64,000 bases of DNA from assembly GCA_021234155.1 (NCBI GenBank), contig JAJEKV010000005.1, forward strand, positions 6,183,216-6,247,215. Reading direction: 5' to 3'. This DNA comes from Isoetes taiwanensis (Eukaryota > Streptophyta > Lycopodiopsida > Isoetales > Isoetaceae). The notes under the pieces were generated by a model. It was not told the DNA's origin and did not search any database. It was given only the letters and a program-made list of their open reading frames with translations. Numbering within the stretch: position 1 is the stretch's first letter; the number at the start of each line of letters is the position of its first letter. This document shows, one piece after another, positions 42,921 through 54,301 of this stretch. Both the position numbers and the translations under genes were made by a program.

Positions 42921-45900
42921 ATCTTAAATCTATGTTTTTTTTTATAATAACCCATTGAATTGTTTTAGGGATATGGTCTATGACACCTCTCGTTTCGATT
43001 ATGCTCAATTATGATTGGGGACGCCTATGATTTTAAGATGTCGAATACGAGTTTCCCTAAGGTTTTGATGGTATATCGAGCCTCTATACGGTTTCGCTTA
43101 AGCTTTTAGAATATGAAATACGGGGATTCGAACCTCTACCAAAATAACTCAATGTCCTAATAAGACTACTTTAACCAATCTAACCAGTGAGCTAATGTGA
43201 CTATTTTGAGTTTCCCTAAGGTTTTGATGGTATATCGAGCCTCTATATCGGTTTAAACTTAAGCTTTTAGAATATGAAAAATCAGGGATTCGAACCTCTA
43301 CCAAAATAACTCAATGTCCTAATAAGACTACTTTAACCAATCTAACCAGTGAGCTAATGTGACTATTTTTTATCTTAAATCTATGTTTTTTTTTATAATA
43401 ACCCATTGAATTGTTTTAGGGATATGGTCTATGACACCTCTCGTTTCGATTATGCTCAATTATGATTGGGGACGCCTATGATTTTAAGATGTCGAATACG
43501 AGTTTCCCTAAGGTTTTGATGGTATATCGAGCCTCTATAATGGTTTTAAGCCCCCGCTTTTAGAATATGAAATACTGGGATTCAACCTCTACCAAAATAA
43601 CTCAATGTCCTAATAAGACTACTTTAACCAATCTAACCAGTGAGCTAATGTGACTATTTTGAGTTTCCCTAAGATTTTGATGGTATATCGAGCCTCTATA
43701 CGGTTTCGCTTAAGCTTTTAGAATATGAAATCTGAGGGATTCAACCTCTACCAAAATAACTCAATGTCCTAATAAGACTACTTTAACCAATCTAACCAAA
43801 GAGCTAATGTGACTATTTTTATCTTAAATCTATGTTTTTTATAATAACCCATTGAATTGTTTTAGGGATATGGTCTATGATTTCAAGAATTATATCTATA
43901 TCAAATCCCCTAGAACCCCCTGTTATTTTGCTACATATTCTAAGCGAGGTGCACCACGGACTACCACGGTCGTCGGATCTGTCAATCCGGCCGGCCGGTA
44001 TGTTGGAGCCTCTGGACACCTCTCGTTTCGATTATGCTCAATTATGATTGAGGGGCCTATATGATTTTAAGATGTCGAATCTGAGAGTTTCCCTAAGGTC
44101 GATTATGCTCAATTTTGATTGGGGGCGCCTATGATTTTAAGATGTCGAATCTAGTTTTCCCTAAGGTTTTGATGGTATATCGAGCCTCTATCACGGTTTA
44201 AACTTAAGCTTTTAGAATATGAAATACGGGGATTCGAACCTCTACCAAAATAACTCAATGTCCTAATAAGACTACTTTAACCAATCTAACCAGTGAGCTA
44301 ATGTGACTATTTTTTATCTTAAATCTATGTTTTTTTTTATAATAACCCATTGAATTGTTTTAGGGATATGGTTATGCTCAATTATGATTTCAAATTTTTT
44401 ATCTTAAATCTATGATTTTAAGATGATCTATATCAAATCCCCCTAATCTGAGTTTCCCTAAGGTTTTGATGGTATATCTCAATTATGATTAGGGGCCTCT
44501 ATACTCTGGTTTTAAGCTTAAGCTTTTAGAATATGAAATTTTGATGGTATATCGAGGGGTTTATTCTTTTAGAACCTCTACCAAAATAACTCAATGTCCT
44601 AATAAGACTACTTTAACCAATCTAACCAGTGAGCTAATGTGACTATTTTTTATCTTAAATCTATGTTTTTTTTTATAATAACCCATTGAATTGTTTTAGG
44701 GATATGGTCTATGATTTCAAGAATTATATCTATATCAAATCCCCCTAGAACCCCCTGTTATTTTGCTACATATTCTAAGCGAGGTGCACCACGGACTACC
44801 CACGATCGTCGGATCATCAATCCGGACGGCCCGGATCGTATGTTGGAGCCTCTGGACACCTCTCGTTTAAGATTATGCTCAATTATGATTGGGGGCGCCT
44901 ATGATTTTAAGATGTTTTAAGATTATGCTCAATTATGATTGGGGGCGCTATGATTTTAAGATGTCGAATCGAGTTTCCCTAAGGTTTTGATGGTATATCG
45001 AGCCTCTATATGGTTTAAAACTTAAGCTTTTAGAATATGAAATCTGGGGATTCAACCTCTACCAAAATAACTCAATGTCCTAATAAGACTACTTTAACCA
45101 ATCTAACCAATGAGCTAATGTGACTATTTTTATCTTAAATCTATGTTTTTTTATAATAACCCATTGAATTGTTTTAGGGATATGGTCTATGATTTCTTTA
45201 TATCTATATTTTAATCCCCCTAGAACCCCTAAGGATTTTGCTACATATTCTAAGCGAGGTGCACCTTTAGGACTACCACGATTCCCTAAGGTTTTGATGG
45301 TATATCCCAATTATGATTGGGGGCCCCTATGATTTTAAGATTAATCTGTGAGTTTCCCTTTTTGATGGTATATCTAAATCTGGTTTAGGGAATATGAAAT
45401 ACGATTGAACCTCTACCAAAATAACTCAATGTCCTAATAAGACTACTTTAACCAATCTAACCAGTGAGCTAATGTGACTATTTTTTATCTTAAATCTATG
45501 TTTTTTTTTTATAATAACCCATTGAATTGTTTTAGGGATATGGTCTATGATTTCAAGAATTATATCTATATCAAATCCCCTAGAACCCCCTGTTATTTAT
45601 GATTTTAAGATGTCGATCATCAATCGAGTTTCCCTAAGGTTTTGATGGTATATCGAGCCTCTATGATTTTAAGATGTGGTTGAATCGAGTTTCCCTAAGG
45701 TTTTGAGCTTTTAGAATATGAAATAGAATATGATTGAACCCTCTACCAAAATAACTCAATGTCCTAATAAGACTACTTTAACCAATCTAACCCGGTGAGC
45801 TAATGTGACTATTTTTTATCTTAAATCTATGTTTTTTATAATAACCCATTGAATTGTTTTAGGGATATGGTCTATGATTTCAAGAATTATATCTATATCA

Positions 45901-48900
45901 AATCCCCTAGAACCCCTCATTTATTTTGCTACATATTCTAAACGAGGTGCACCACGGACTACCACGGTCGTCGGATCATCAATCCGAAGCGGCCCCCGGC
46001 CTATATGTTGGAGCCTCCGGACACCTCTCGTTTCGATTATGCTCAATTATGATTGGGGGCGCCTATGATTTTAAGATGTCGAATCTGAGTTTTCCCTAAG
46101 GTTTTGATGGTATATCGAGCCTCTATCTACGGTTTAAGCTTAAGCTTTTAGAATATGAAATACTGGGGGATTCAACCTCTACCAAAATAACTCAATGTCC
46201 TAATAAGACTACTTTAACCAATCTAACCAATGAGCTAATGTGACTATTTTTTTTTATCTTAAATCTATGTTTTTTTTATAATAACCCATTGAATTGTTTT
46301 AGGGATATGGTCTATGATTTCAAGAATTATATCTATATCAAATCCCCTAGAACCCCCATTATTTTGCTACATATTCTAAGCGAGGTGCACCTGGACTACC
46401 ACGGTCGTCGGATCTGTCAATCCGATCCCGTCTCGTTCCGGATTGGGGGCCCTATGATTTTAAGATGTCGAATATTTTGATGGTATATCGAGCCTCTATA
46501 CGGTTTAAGCAAGAATATGAAATACCTCTACCAAAATAACTCAATGTCCTAATAAGACTACTTTAACCAATCTAACCAAAGAGCTAATGTGACTAATCTT
46601 AAATCTATGATAATAACCCATTGAATTGGGGGGATATGGTCTATGATTTTAAGATTATATCTATATCAAATCCCCTAGAACCCCTGTTTTTTGCTACATA
46701 TTCTAAGCGTTTTGATGGACTACCGAGCCTCTATACACTCTCTCTATTTGAATGCTCAATTATGATTGGGGCGCCTTGATTTTAAGATGTCGAATAAGTT
46801 TCCCTAAGGTTTTGATGGTATATCGAAATCTGGGTTTAAGCTTAAGCTTTTAGAATATGAAATCTGATTCGAACCTCTACCAAAATAACTCAATGTCCTA
46901 ATAAGACTACTTTAACCAATCTAACCGAAGTGAGCTAATGTGACTATTTTTTATCTTAAATCTATGTTTTTTTTTAATAACCCATTGAATTGTTTTAGGG
47001 ATATGGTCTATGATTTCAAGAATTATATCTATATCAAATCCCCTAGAACCCCTGTTATTTTGCTACATATTCTAAGCGAGGTGCACCACGGACTACCACG
47101 ATCGTCGGATCTGTCAATCCGACGGCCCGCATCAGATGTTGGAGCCTCTGGACACCTCTCGTTTCGATTATGCTCAATTATGATTAGGGGCGCCTATGAT
47201 TTTAAGATGTCGAATCTGAGTTTCCCTAAGGTTTTGATGGTATATCGAGCCTCTATCACGGTTTAAGCTTAAGCTTTTAGAATATGAAATCTGGGGATTG
47301 AACCTCTACCAAAATAACTCAATGTCCTAATAAGACTACTTTAACCAATCTAACCTTAAATCTATGTTTTTTATAATAACCCATTGAGCTAATGTGACTA
47401 TTTTTTTATCTTAAATCTATGTTTTTTTATAATAACCCATTGAATTGTTTTAGGGATATGGTCTATGATTTCAAGAATTATATCTATATCAAATCCCCTA
47501 GAACCCCTGTTATTTTGCTACATATTCTAAATAAGAGGTGCACCTGGACTACCATGTTTTTTTTTTTTTATAATAACCCATTGAATTGTTTTAGGGATTC
47601 GTCGGATCTGTCAAATCCGGAACCCCTGTTATTTTGCCCGGTACTGTATGTTGGAGCCTCCTCTGGACACCTCTCGTTTGATTATGCTCAATTATGATTG
47701 GGGGGCGCCTATGATTTTAAGATGTCGAATCTGAGTTTCCCTAAGGTTTTGATGGTATATCGAGCCTCTATCACGGTTTAAGCTTAAGCTTTTAGAATAT
47801 GAAATCTGAGGGGATTCGAACCTCTACCAAAATAACTCAATGTCCTAATAAGACTACTTTAACCAATCTAACCAGTGAGCTAATGTGACTATTTTTTATC
47901 TTAAATCTATGTTTTTTTTATAATAACCCATTGAATTGTTTTAGGGATATGGTCTATGATTTCAAGAATTATATCTATATCAAATCCCCTAGAACCCCTG
48001 TTATTTTGCTACATATTCTAAACGAGGTGCACCACGGACTACCACGGTCGTCCGGATCTGTCAATCAGGCGGCCCATCATATGTTGGAGCCTCTGGACAC
48101 CTCTCGTTTCGATTATGCTCAATTATGATTGGGGCGCCTATGATTTTAAGATGTCGAATCTGAGTTTCCCTAAGGTTTTGATGGTATATCGAGCCTCTAT
48201 CTGGTTTTAAGCAAGCTTTTAGAATATGAAATACGGGGATTCAACCCCTACCAAAATAACTCAATGTCCTAATAAGACTACTTTAACCAATCTAACCAGT
48301 GAGCTAATGTGACTATTTTTTATCTTAAATCTATGTTTTTTTTCATAATAACCCATTGAATTGTTTTAGGGATGGTCTATGATTTCAAGAATTATATCTA
48401 TATCAAATCCCCCTGGAACCCCCTGTTATTTTGCTACATATTTCTAAACGAGGTGCACCACGGACTACCACGGTCGTCCGGATCTGTCAATCAATCCCCC
48501 AACTATGTTGTTGGAGCCTCTGGACACCTCTCGTTTCGATTATGCTCAATTATGATTGGGGCGCCTATGATTTTAAGATGTCGAATCTGAGTTTCCCTAA
48601 GGTTTTGATGGTATATCGAGCCTCTATCACGGTTTAAGCTTAAGCTTTTAGAATATGAAATACGGGGATTCGAACCTCTACCAAAATAACTCAATGTCCT
48701 AATAAGACTACTTTAACCAATCTAACCAGTGAGCTAATGTGACTATTTTTTTATCTTAAATCTATGTTTTTTATAATAACCCATTGAATTGTTTTAGGGA
48801 TATGGTCTATGATTTCAAGAATTATATCTATATCAAATCCCCTAGAACCCCTGTTATTTTGCTACATATTTCTAAACGAGGTGCACCTGGACTACCACGA

Positions 48901-50170
48901 TCGTCGGATCACATCAATCCGGCGGCCCGTTTTACGTTGTATGTTGGAGCCTCTGGACACCTCTCGTTTCGATTATGCTCAATTATGATTGGGGGCGCCT
49001 ATGATTTTAAGATGTCGAATCTGAAGTTTCCCTAAGGTTTTGATGGTATATCGAGCCTCTATACGGTTTAAGCAAGCTTTTAGAATATGAAATCTGAGGA
49101 TTGAACCTCTACCAAAATAACTCAATGTCCTAATAAGACTACTTTAACCAATCTAACCAGTGAGCTAATGTGACTATTTTTTTATCTTAAATCTATGTTT
49201 TTTTTTATAATAACCCATTGAATTGTTTTAGGGATATGGTCTATGATTTCAAGAATTATATCTATATCAAATCCCCCTAGAACCCCCAGTTATTTTGCTA
49301 CATATTCTAAACGAGGTGCACCCTGGACTACCACAGTCGTCGGATCTGTCAATCCGACGGCCCAGACTGTATGTTGGAGCCTCTGGACACCTCTCGTTTC
49401 GATTATGCTCAATTATGATTGGGGACGCCTATGATATTAAGATGTCGAATCAGTTTTCCCTAAGGTTTTGATGGTATATCGAGCCTCTATCACGGTTTAA
49501 AGCAAAGCTTTTAGAATATGAAATCTGGGGATTCGAACCTCTACCAAAATAACTCAATGTCCTAATAAGACTACTTTAACCAATCTAACCAAAGGTGAGC
49601 TAATGTGACTATTTTTTATCTTAAATCTATGTTTTTTTTTATAATAACCCATTGAATTGTTTTAGGGATATGGTCTATGATTTCAAGAATTATATCTATA
49701 TCAAATCCCCCTAGAACCCCCTGTTATTTTGCTACATATTCTAAACGAGGTGCACCACGGACTACCACGATCGTCGGATCATCAATCCGGCCCGCCCGGG
49801 GTATGTTGGAGCCTCTGGACACCTCTCGTTTTAGATTATGCTCAATTATGATTGGGGACGCCTATGATTTTAAGATGTCGAATACGAGTTTCCCTAAGGT
49901 TTTGATGGTATATCGAGCCTCTATACGGTTTCGCTTAAGCTTTTAGAATATGAAATACGGGGATTCGAACCTCTACCAAAATAACTCAATGTCCTAATAA
50001 GACTACTTTAACCAATCTAACCAGTGAGTTAATGTGACTATTTTTTATCTTAAATCTATGTTTTTTTTTATAATAACCCATTGAATTGTTTTAGGGATAT
50101 GGTCTATGATTTCAAGAATTATATCTATATCAAATCCCCCTAGAACCCCCTGTTATTTTGCTACATATTC
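42921..50170 (-). repeat. Satellite array of about 17 tRNA-SINE-like units (about 430 bp each)
   Basis: ATCTTAAATCTATG recurs at 48322, 48753, 49184, 49618 and 50047, i.e. every 429-434 bp. On the minus strand each unit starts with a tRNA-like head: an A-box region TTAGCTCACTGGTTAGA, then about 60 bp later a B box GAGGTTCGAATCCCCG. It continues through a GC-containing body (TCCAGAGGCTCCAACATA; CCGTGGTAGTCC) and ends in an A-rich tail (TTATAAAAAAAAACATAG). Units are head-to-tail with no target duplications between them, so this is a satellite built from a SINE-like repeat. The first units (42921-43815) lack about 160 bp of the body, and head-only segments are duplicated there. 44370-44580, 45590-45730 and 46600-46860 are scrambled. 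The many short ORFs inside are by-products. Confidence 0.88.
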
Positions 50171-51237
50171 ATGCTGAAGCTGGAATGATTTCCTTAGCTA
50201 TGGTCCTGCTTTCTTTTTCGTGCAGTGTTAAAGGGCATGCATTCCAAGACCTAGATGATTCTTTTGAGCAGAACGATATGCTTGCAAAAGGACTGAAGTA
50301 GAGCTAAGCAGGCAAGTGATACCACAAGCGTAGTAAATTCTTGGGGTACAGGTCATGGCAGCTTATATGGTTACAAGATACTTCAGACACTTTGCACCAG
50401 ATGCCAAAGTTAAAAGCAAGCAATGAAGGAACAAATGCAAGTAATCTGTTTTATTGGTTGGAGCAAATGGAAATACGCATCCCACACAATATATTGTGTT
50501 GTAAAATGTCCTTATTAACAGAACAATTATGCTCGGCACACTTATTCCGGAAATGCTACACCTTGTTTCTATCTTAGAATATTGCACGAAAAATGAATCC
50601 ATCCAAGCACGTTTCTGCTTCGAGTTTGAAAGTTTTCTCGAAACCCCTTTAAATGTATCATTCTCAGCATTTGAAAAAGGTTCTGATCTATTGTGTTTTG
50701 GCCCGAACGTTTTAAACATGCCAAGACTGTTATTGATCTATTGATGAGTATCTTATGTAATAAATTCGATGCAGAAGAGAGAAGGAGCAATGATACCTAC
50801 ATTCTTTTATTGCAAGCAAAATCTCATGTGCACACAAGCCCATGCTCAACCAGCTGAATCGCTACAATAAGACTCGGCAAAACTCGCGTTAATAATCAAA
50901 TGATGATATACATCAATCAAAATCCTGGATTGGATGTTTTTGAACCATGGATTGAATAACCCCCTAATTCTGTTGCCTAGTAAATCTGGATCTTCAAACC
51001 AAGAAGGCCAAGAGGCCACCATTCATGCTATAAACTACCATAAATTAAGGCCCAAAGAAAGGCCCCAAACAAAAACTTTGATTAGAATGATATAACTAAA
51101 TATCCAATATCAATCATTTAATATTGACAATCATGCGCCCACACGAGCAAAACAGAAGAAAGATTTAGCCGTACTGTTCTTCATTTTCATTCATTTCTTA
51201 AGATAAAATGCATTCCATAACCTTCTAGGATCAAACT
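50171..51237. other. No supported gene
   Basis: 50181-50221 resembles 37206-37255, the left neighbour of the single SINE-like copy. Overlapping open frames on both strands at 50341-50744 and 50363-50790 show no recognisable family. Confidence 0.4.
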
Positions 51238-51423
51238 GTGGTGCAAACTCTTATTAGCAATTTACGGGCAATTAACGGGATTCCATCCGAACATTTACTC
51301 GATCCTCCAATTTCTATTACCCATGTAGGAGTTTTGACCCGAAATTACAAGGGTTGGCTCTTCTTACTTTTTTCGCTTGTGGGAGCGATCTTTGATACAA
51401 AATGGGGAATGGCCTGGCAATAG
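51238..51423 (+). CDS. Small open frame, unknown protein
   Basis: 61 codons with a hydrophobic C-terminal half (GWLFLLFSLVGAIFDTKWG) after NGIPSEHLLDPPISITH. The composition looks protein-like and the third-position pattern is less AT-rich than its surroundings, hinting at an organelle or host gene remnant, but I could not place it. Confidence 0.25.
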   Translation: MVQTLISNLRAINGIPSEHLLDPPISITHVGVLTRNYKGWLFLLFSLVGAIFDTKWGMAWQ

Positions 51424-52849
51424 CTACTAAATGTTCAGAGAATCATATGGCCACTGAGAAGAGGAGGATGGATGTGAACTCGCCGTTACTCATTTGTGGC
51501 TAAAGGGGATAATTGGTCATTAGTCACATCTTTATGAGTCGGTGTTGAACATTTGCAATTGGTTGATATCATCGATTTTCTTCAAAATGGCAAGCCGAGA
51601 CACATGAATATTCTTGTTTAAGGTGCTCGCATGCTCTCTCTTATGTGTCCCACCGAACACGCTATCATAGAAATGCATGTTGTTGTTGTAGTGGAATGGG
51701 GCCCTCCATTGCATAAAATTAGATGGTCTATCAAATTTATTTTAGATCGACTCGAGAAAAAAGATAGGAGAAAACGAACACATCAACAGGAATGATCCGA
51801 GGATGCATATGGCGTCTGTGTTCAAAGGTGGCTAAAAACATCTCTAGCATACTGGTCTATGAAAGCTACTTTACTTGTCCAATGATGCAATGATGCAATA
51901 GCAACCGGTGATAATGTCTTTGAGGGAATGTCTCCTATGTGCTGAAGACTGACGTACTGCCGGAGGAGGTGAAGGAGATGGAAAAGGTGGCAGTAGACTT
52001 GCTTTATACTTACACCTATTTCCATCAGGATGATGAATGGTTGGAGGTGGCTTAGTATTTAAATTTGAATGTTGCTCTACCACTCTCGAGGCCGCTGGAC
52101 ATTAAAAGATACTAACTCCCTTTTTCTAGGCATGCAGAGAAATGGCTAAGTAGAAAAGTGTCATTCGAACAGAAATGGAGAAACTTTTTTAGCCCTTCAC
52201 TAGAATGATTAGTTTTATTGAAATATTCTAAATTTATATATTCATTTGTATCTATTTATTTACTCTACTCGTTTTATATTAACTTAGGAGTTTCATAATA
52301 CATATATATTATACAAGAGATCCATATTTCCTGATAAATTCCGGGCACCGTCACTTGTATTCCTAATTCTTACATATAATGGTTTTCTTTCTATTTCGAA
52401 TTATTTACCATTGGATACATTATACTTTAGCATGCACTTTAAAAGCAGTCTAATTGGTTGGTTTAATCAACTCGCACCGTTTTGGTTTTGGCACTTGAGA
52501 CAACCTTGTTATTTGTTATAACTTTCAACCTCTGGCTATAGCTAAAATTTCATATTAATTGCGTGAGAGTTAGGAACGTTCTACTTTTGCATGCACTTTG
52601 AAGACACATGCATCCTAACATATGGCGTCCCAATCAAAATTCAATTGTTTCTTTAGCCTCGTATTTTAATATTCCATTACTAATATAACTACAAAAAGCA
52701 TTCTTCATAAATGGCTAATATGTTTTAGACAAAGATCATAATCACGTCAATCCTAATTGGTCTAGGTACTGAGCTTTGCAAGCCTCTTCTTGGTCCATTC
52801 ATAAACAAAACAAAACAACACAAAACAAAATCCCACGTTCAAACCATTA
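51424..52849. other. No supported gene
   Basis: AT-rich. Open frames at 51532-51714 and 51822-52083 (minus) show no family. Nothing further seen. Confidence 0.4.
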
Positions 52850-52960
52850 ATAAGCCCCGACACATAAAATGACCCAACAAGAACCATGAAAATGGAACGA
52901 CAACAAGAAACATGAAAACACATTACCGTAGGGCAACCCTCCGTGCGCAGCACCTTGTTT
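52850..52960 (+). repeat. Dispersed repeat end (CCGTGCGCAGCACCTTGTTT), copy 2
   Basis: AAGCCCCGACACATAAAATG ... ACATGAAAACACATTACCG ... GGGCAACCCTCCGTGCGCAG CACCTTGTTT then a TTTTG run. Related to 42780-42920. Confidence 0.7.
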
Positions 52961-53008
52961 TGTTTTGTTTTTCTTTTATTCTAACTAAATGCTTTTTTTG
53001 TTTACAGA

Positions 53009-53291
53009 AGTGGAGCAAGAAGTGGAGAATTCTGAAGAAGAAGAGGAGGAGAATTAAGAGGAAGAGGAAGAGGAAGAGGAAGAGGAAGAGGAAGAGGAAG
53101 AGGAAGAGGAAGAGGAAGAGGAAGAGGAAGAAGAGGAAGAGGAAGAGGAAGAGGAAGATGCAGATGAAGAAGAGGAAAAACAACTCATTTTCGAGAGCTG
53201 CTACGAAGACCGCCCCACCAAAAGGCAGAGGAGGCGGGAATTGGAGGAGAATGTGTGGAGTGAGCCCGAGTCTGAACTAGAAAGCCCCTGA
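53009..53291 (+). pseudogene. Acidic C-terminal exon with a GGAAGA minisatellite
   Basis: After a good acceptor (TTTTTTTGTTTACAG, ending about 53007) the frame reads EVEQEVENSEEEEEEN, an in-frame TAA (53056-53058), then a long poly-glutamate run from GAAGAG repeats (to about 53160), DADEEEEKQLIFESCYEDRP TKRQRRRELEENVWSEPESE LESP and stop. The frame that a simple search prefers is the lysine/arginine-rich one, which I consider an artefact of the repeat. Source gene unknown. A second minisatellite (CTGAAGACACCC / GAAAGC units) follows at 53280-53370. Confidence 0.45.
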
Positions 53292-53689
53292 AAGCCCCTC
53301 CTGAAGACACCCCCTGAAGACACCCGAAAGCACTCCCTGAAGACACCCGAAAGCCCCCTGAAGACACTGGTCTGAAGGCCTTTTTTTTGTAAAATATTTT
53401 GTTTATATAAAAAGTTTTTTGTCTCTAGCACTTTGTTCTTTGTTTTTCATTTTTTTTCTCTATCAAATGTTCTTTTTGTCTATCAAATATATGAAGTTTT
53501 TTGTCTTATCTACTTTGTTCTTTGATTATCTCACTTACTTTGTTGTCATCTACTTTGTTCTTTGTTGTGTCTCACATTTTGTTTTTTCCATTATGTAAAG
53601 AATGAATTCATTTGATGTTCTTACTTCTATTATCCATGCAGGTGGCAAAACATTGAATTCTTGTACAGTCCATTCAGATTCTGCTTGAA

Positions 53690-53980
53690 TATAACAGTGC
53701 TCTAGCTCAAACACTAAGCACTTTAATTAGTTTCAGCAGTGCTTGTGAGTAAGCACTGGAACACACGAGCACTTATGCAATAAACAGCTAGCTTTAAACA
53801 GTTATATAGCATAACAGTAAGCACTGCACCTTAACTGCATGACAGTAAGCACTTGATGACATTAACATTTCTGCTAGCATTAAGCAACTACATAGTAACT
53901 GTCACTGCATTCATACCAGACTAGCACTTGCAAGCAATTGTTTTTTAAGCACTTGGTAAGTTTTAAGCACCCCTTGCAGT
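53690..53980. repeat. Cluster of TAAGCACT motifs
   Basis: AAGCACT or its reverse complement AGTGCTT occurs about nine times in under 300 bp (for example CTAAGCACTTT, AGTGCTTGTGAGTAAGCACT, AGTAAGCACTGC, AGTAAGCACTTG, TTAAGCACTTGG). It lies downstream of the minus-strand gene at 54302. The same motif forms a palindrome, AGCACTTAAAGTGCT, at the other end of that gene (about 56829). The stretch 53371-54301 otherwise holds T-rich DNA and no gene. Confidence 0.55.
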
Positions 53981-54301
53981 CATCATTGAACTAGATATAA
54001 ACAATATAGCAAAAACTTATAGACAAGTCTGCATTGAACTATATAAACAATATAGCAAAAACATTCTTAAATTAATATAAGATAAAGATGGTACATGAAA
54101 AGTGTAGGATTCCTTGGCCTAAATAAATGACAATCAGACCAATAATCATAAATGTCTCATGCTTAATCACAGTAATGGAGGATGACAAAGTTCATCACCA
54201 TAAACCTTCTCCAATTCCTCATTCACAAGGGTGCACAACTGCAATTGTTTTCCAGAAAGTCTTTCCAAGCATAGCTTCATAATCTTTCTATCTGTCATAG
54301 G

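Noticed and set aside
42921-50170. Functional tRNA genes on the minus strand
   Set aside because: The A- and B-box motifs are present, but the sequences do not form a complete cloverleaf with a paired acceptor stem, and they sit inside a 430-bp unit with an A-rich tail, as in a SINE.
42921-50170. CRISPR-like array because of regular repeats with variable segments
   Set aside because: The unit is about 430 bp, eukaryotic, tRNA-derived and without adjacent cas genes; the variable segment is short and CG-rich.
52912-53280. Lys/Arg-rich protein encoded by the GAAGAG minisatellite frame
   Set aside because: The acidic frame continues into non-repetitive protein-like sequence and follows a splice acceptor; the basic frame is only the repeat read out of phase.
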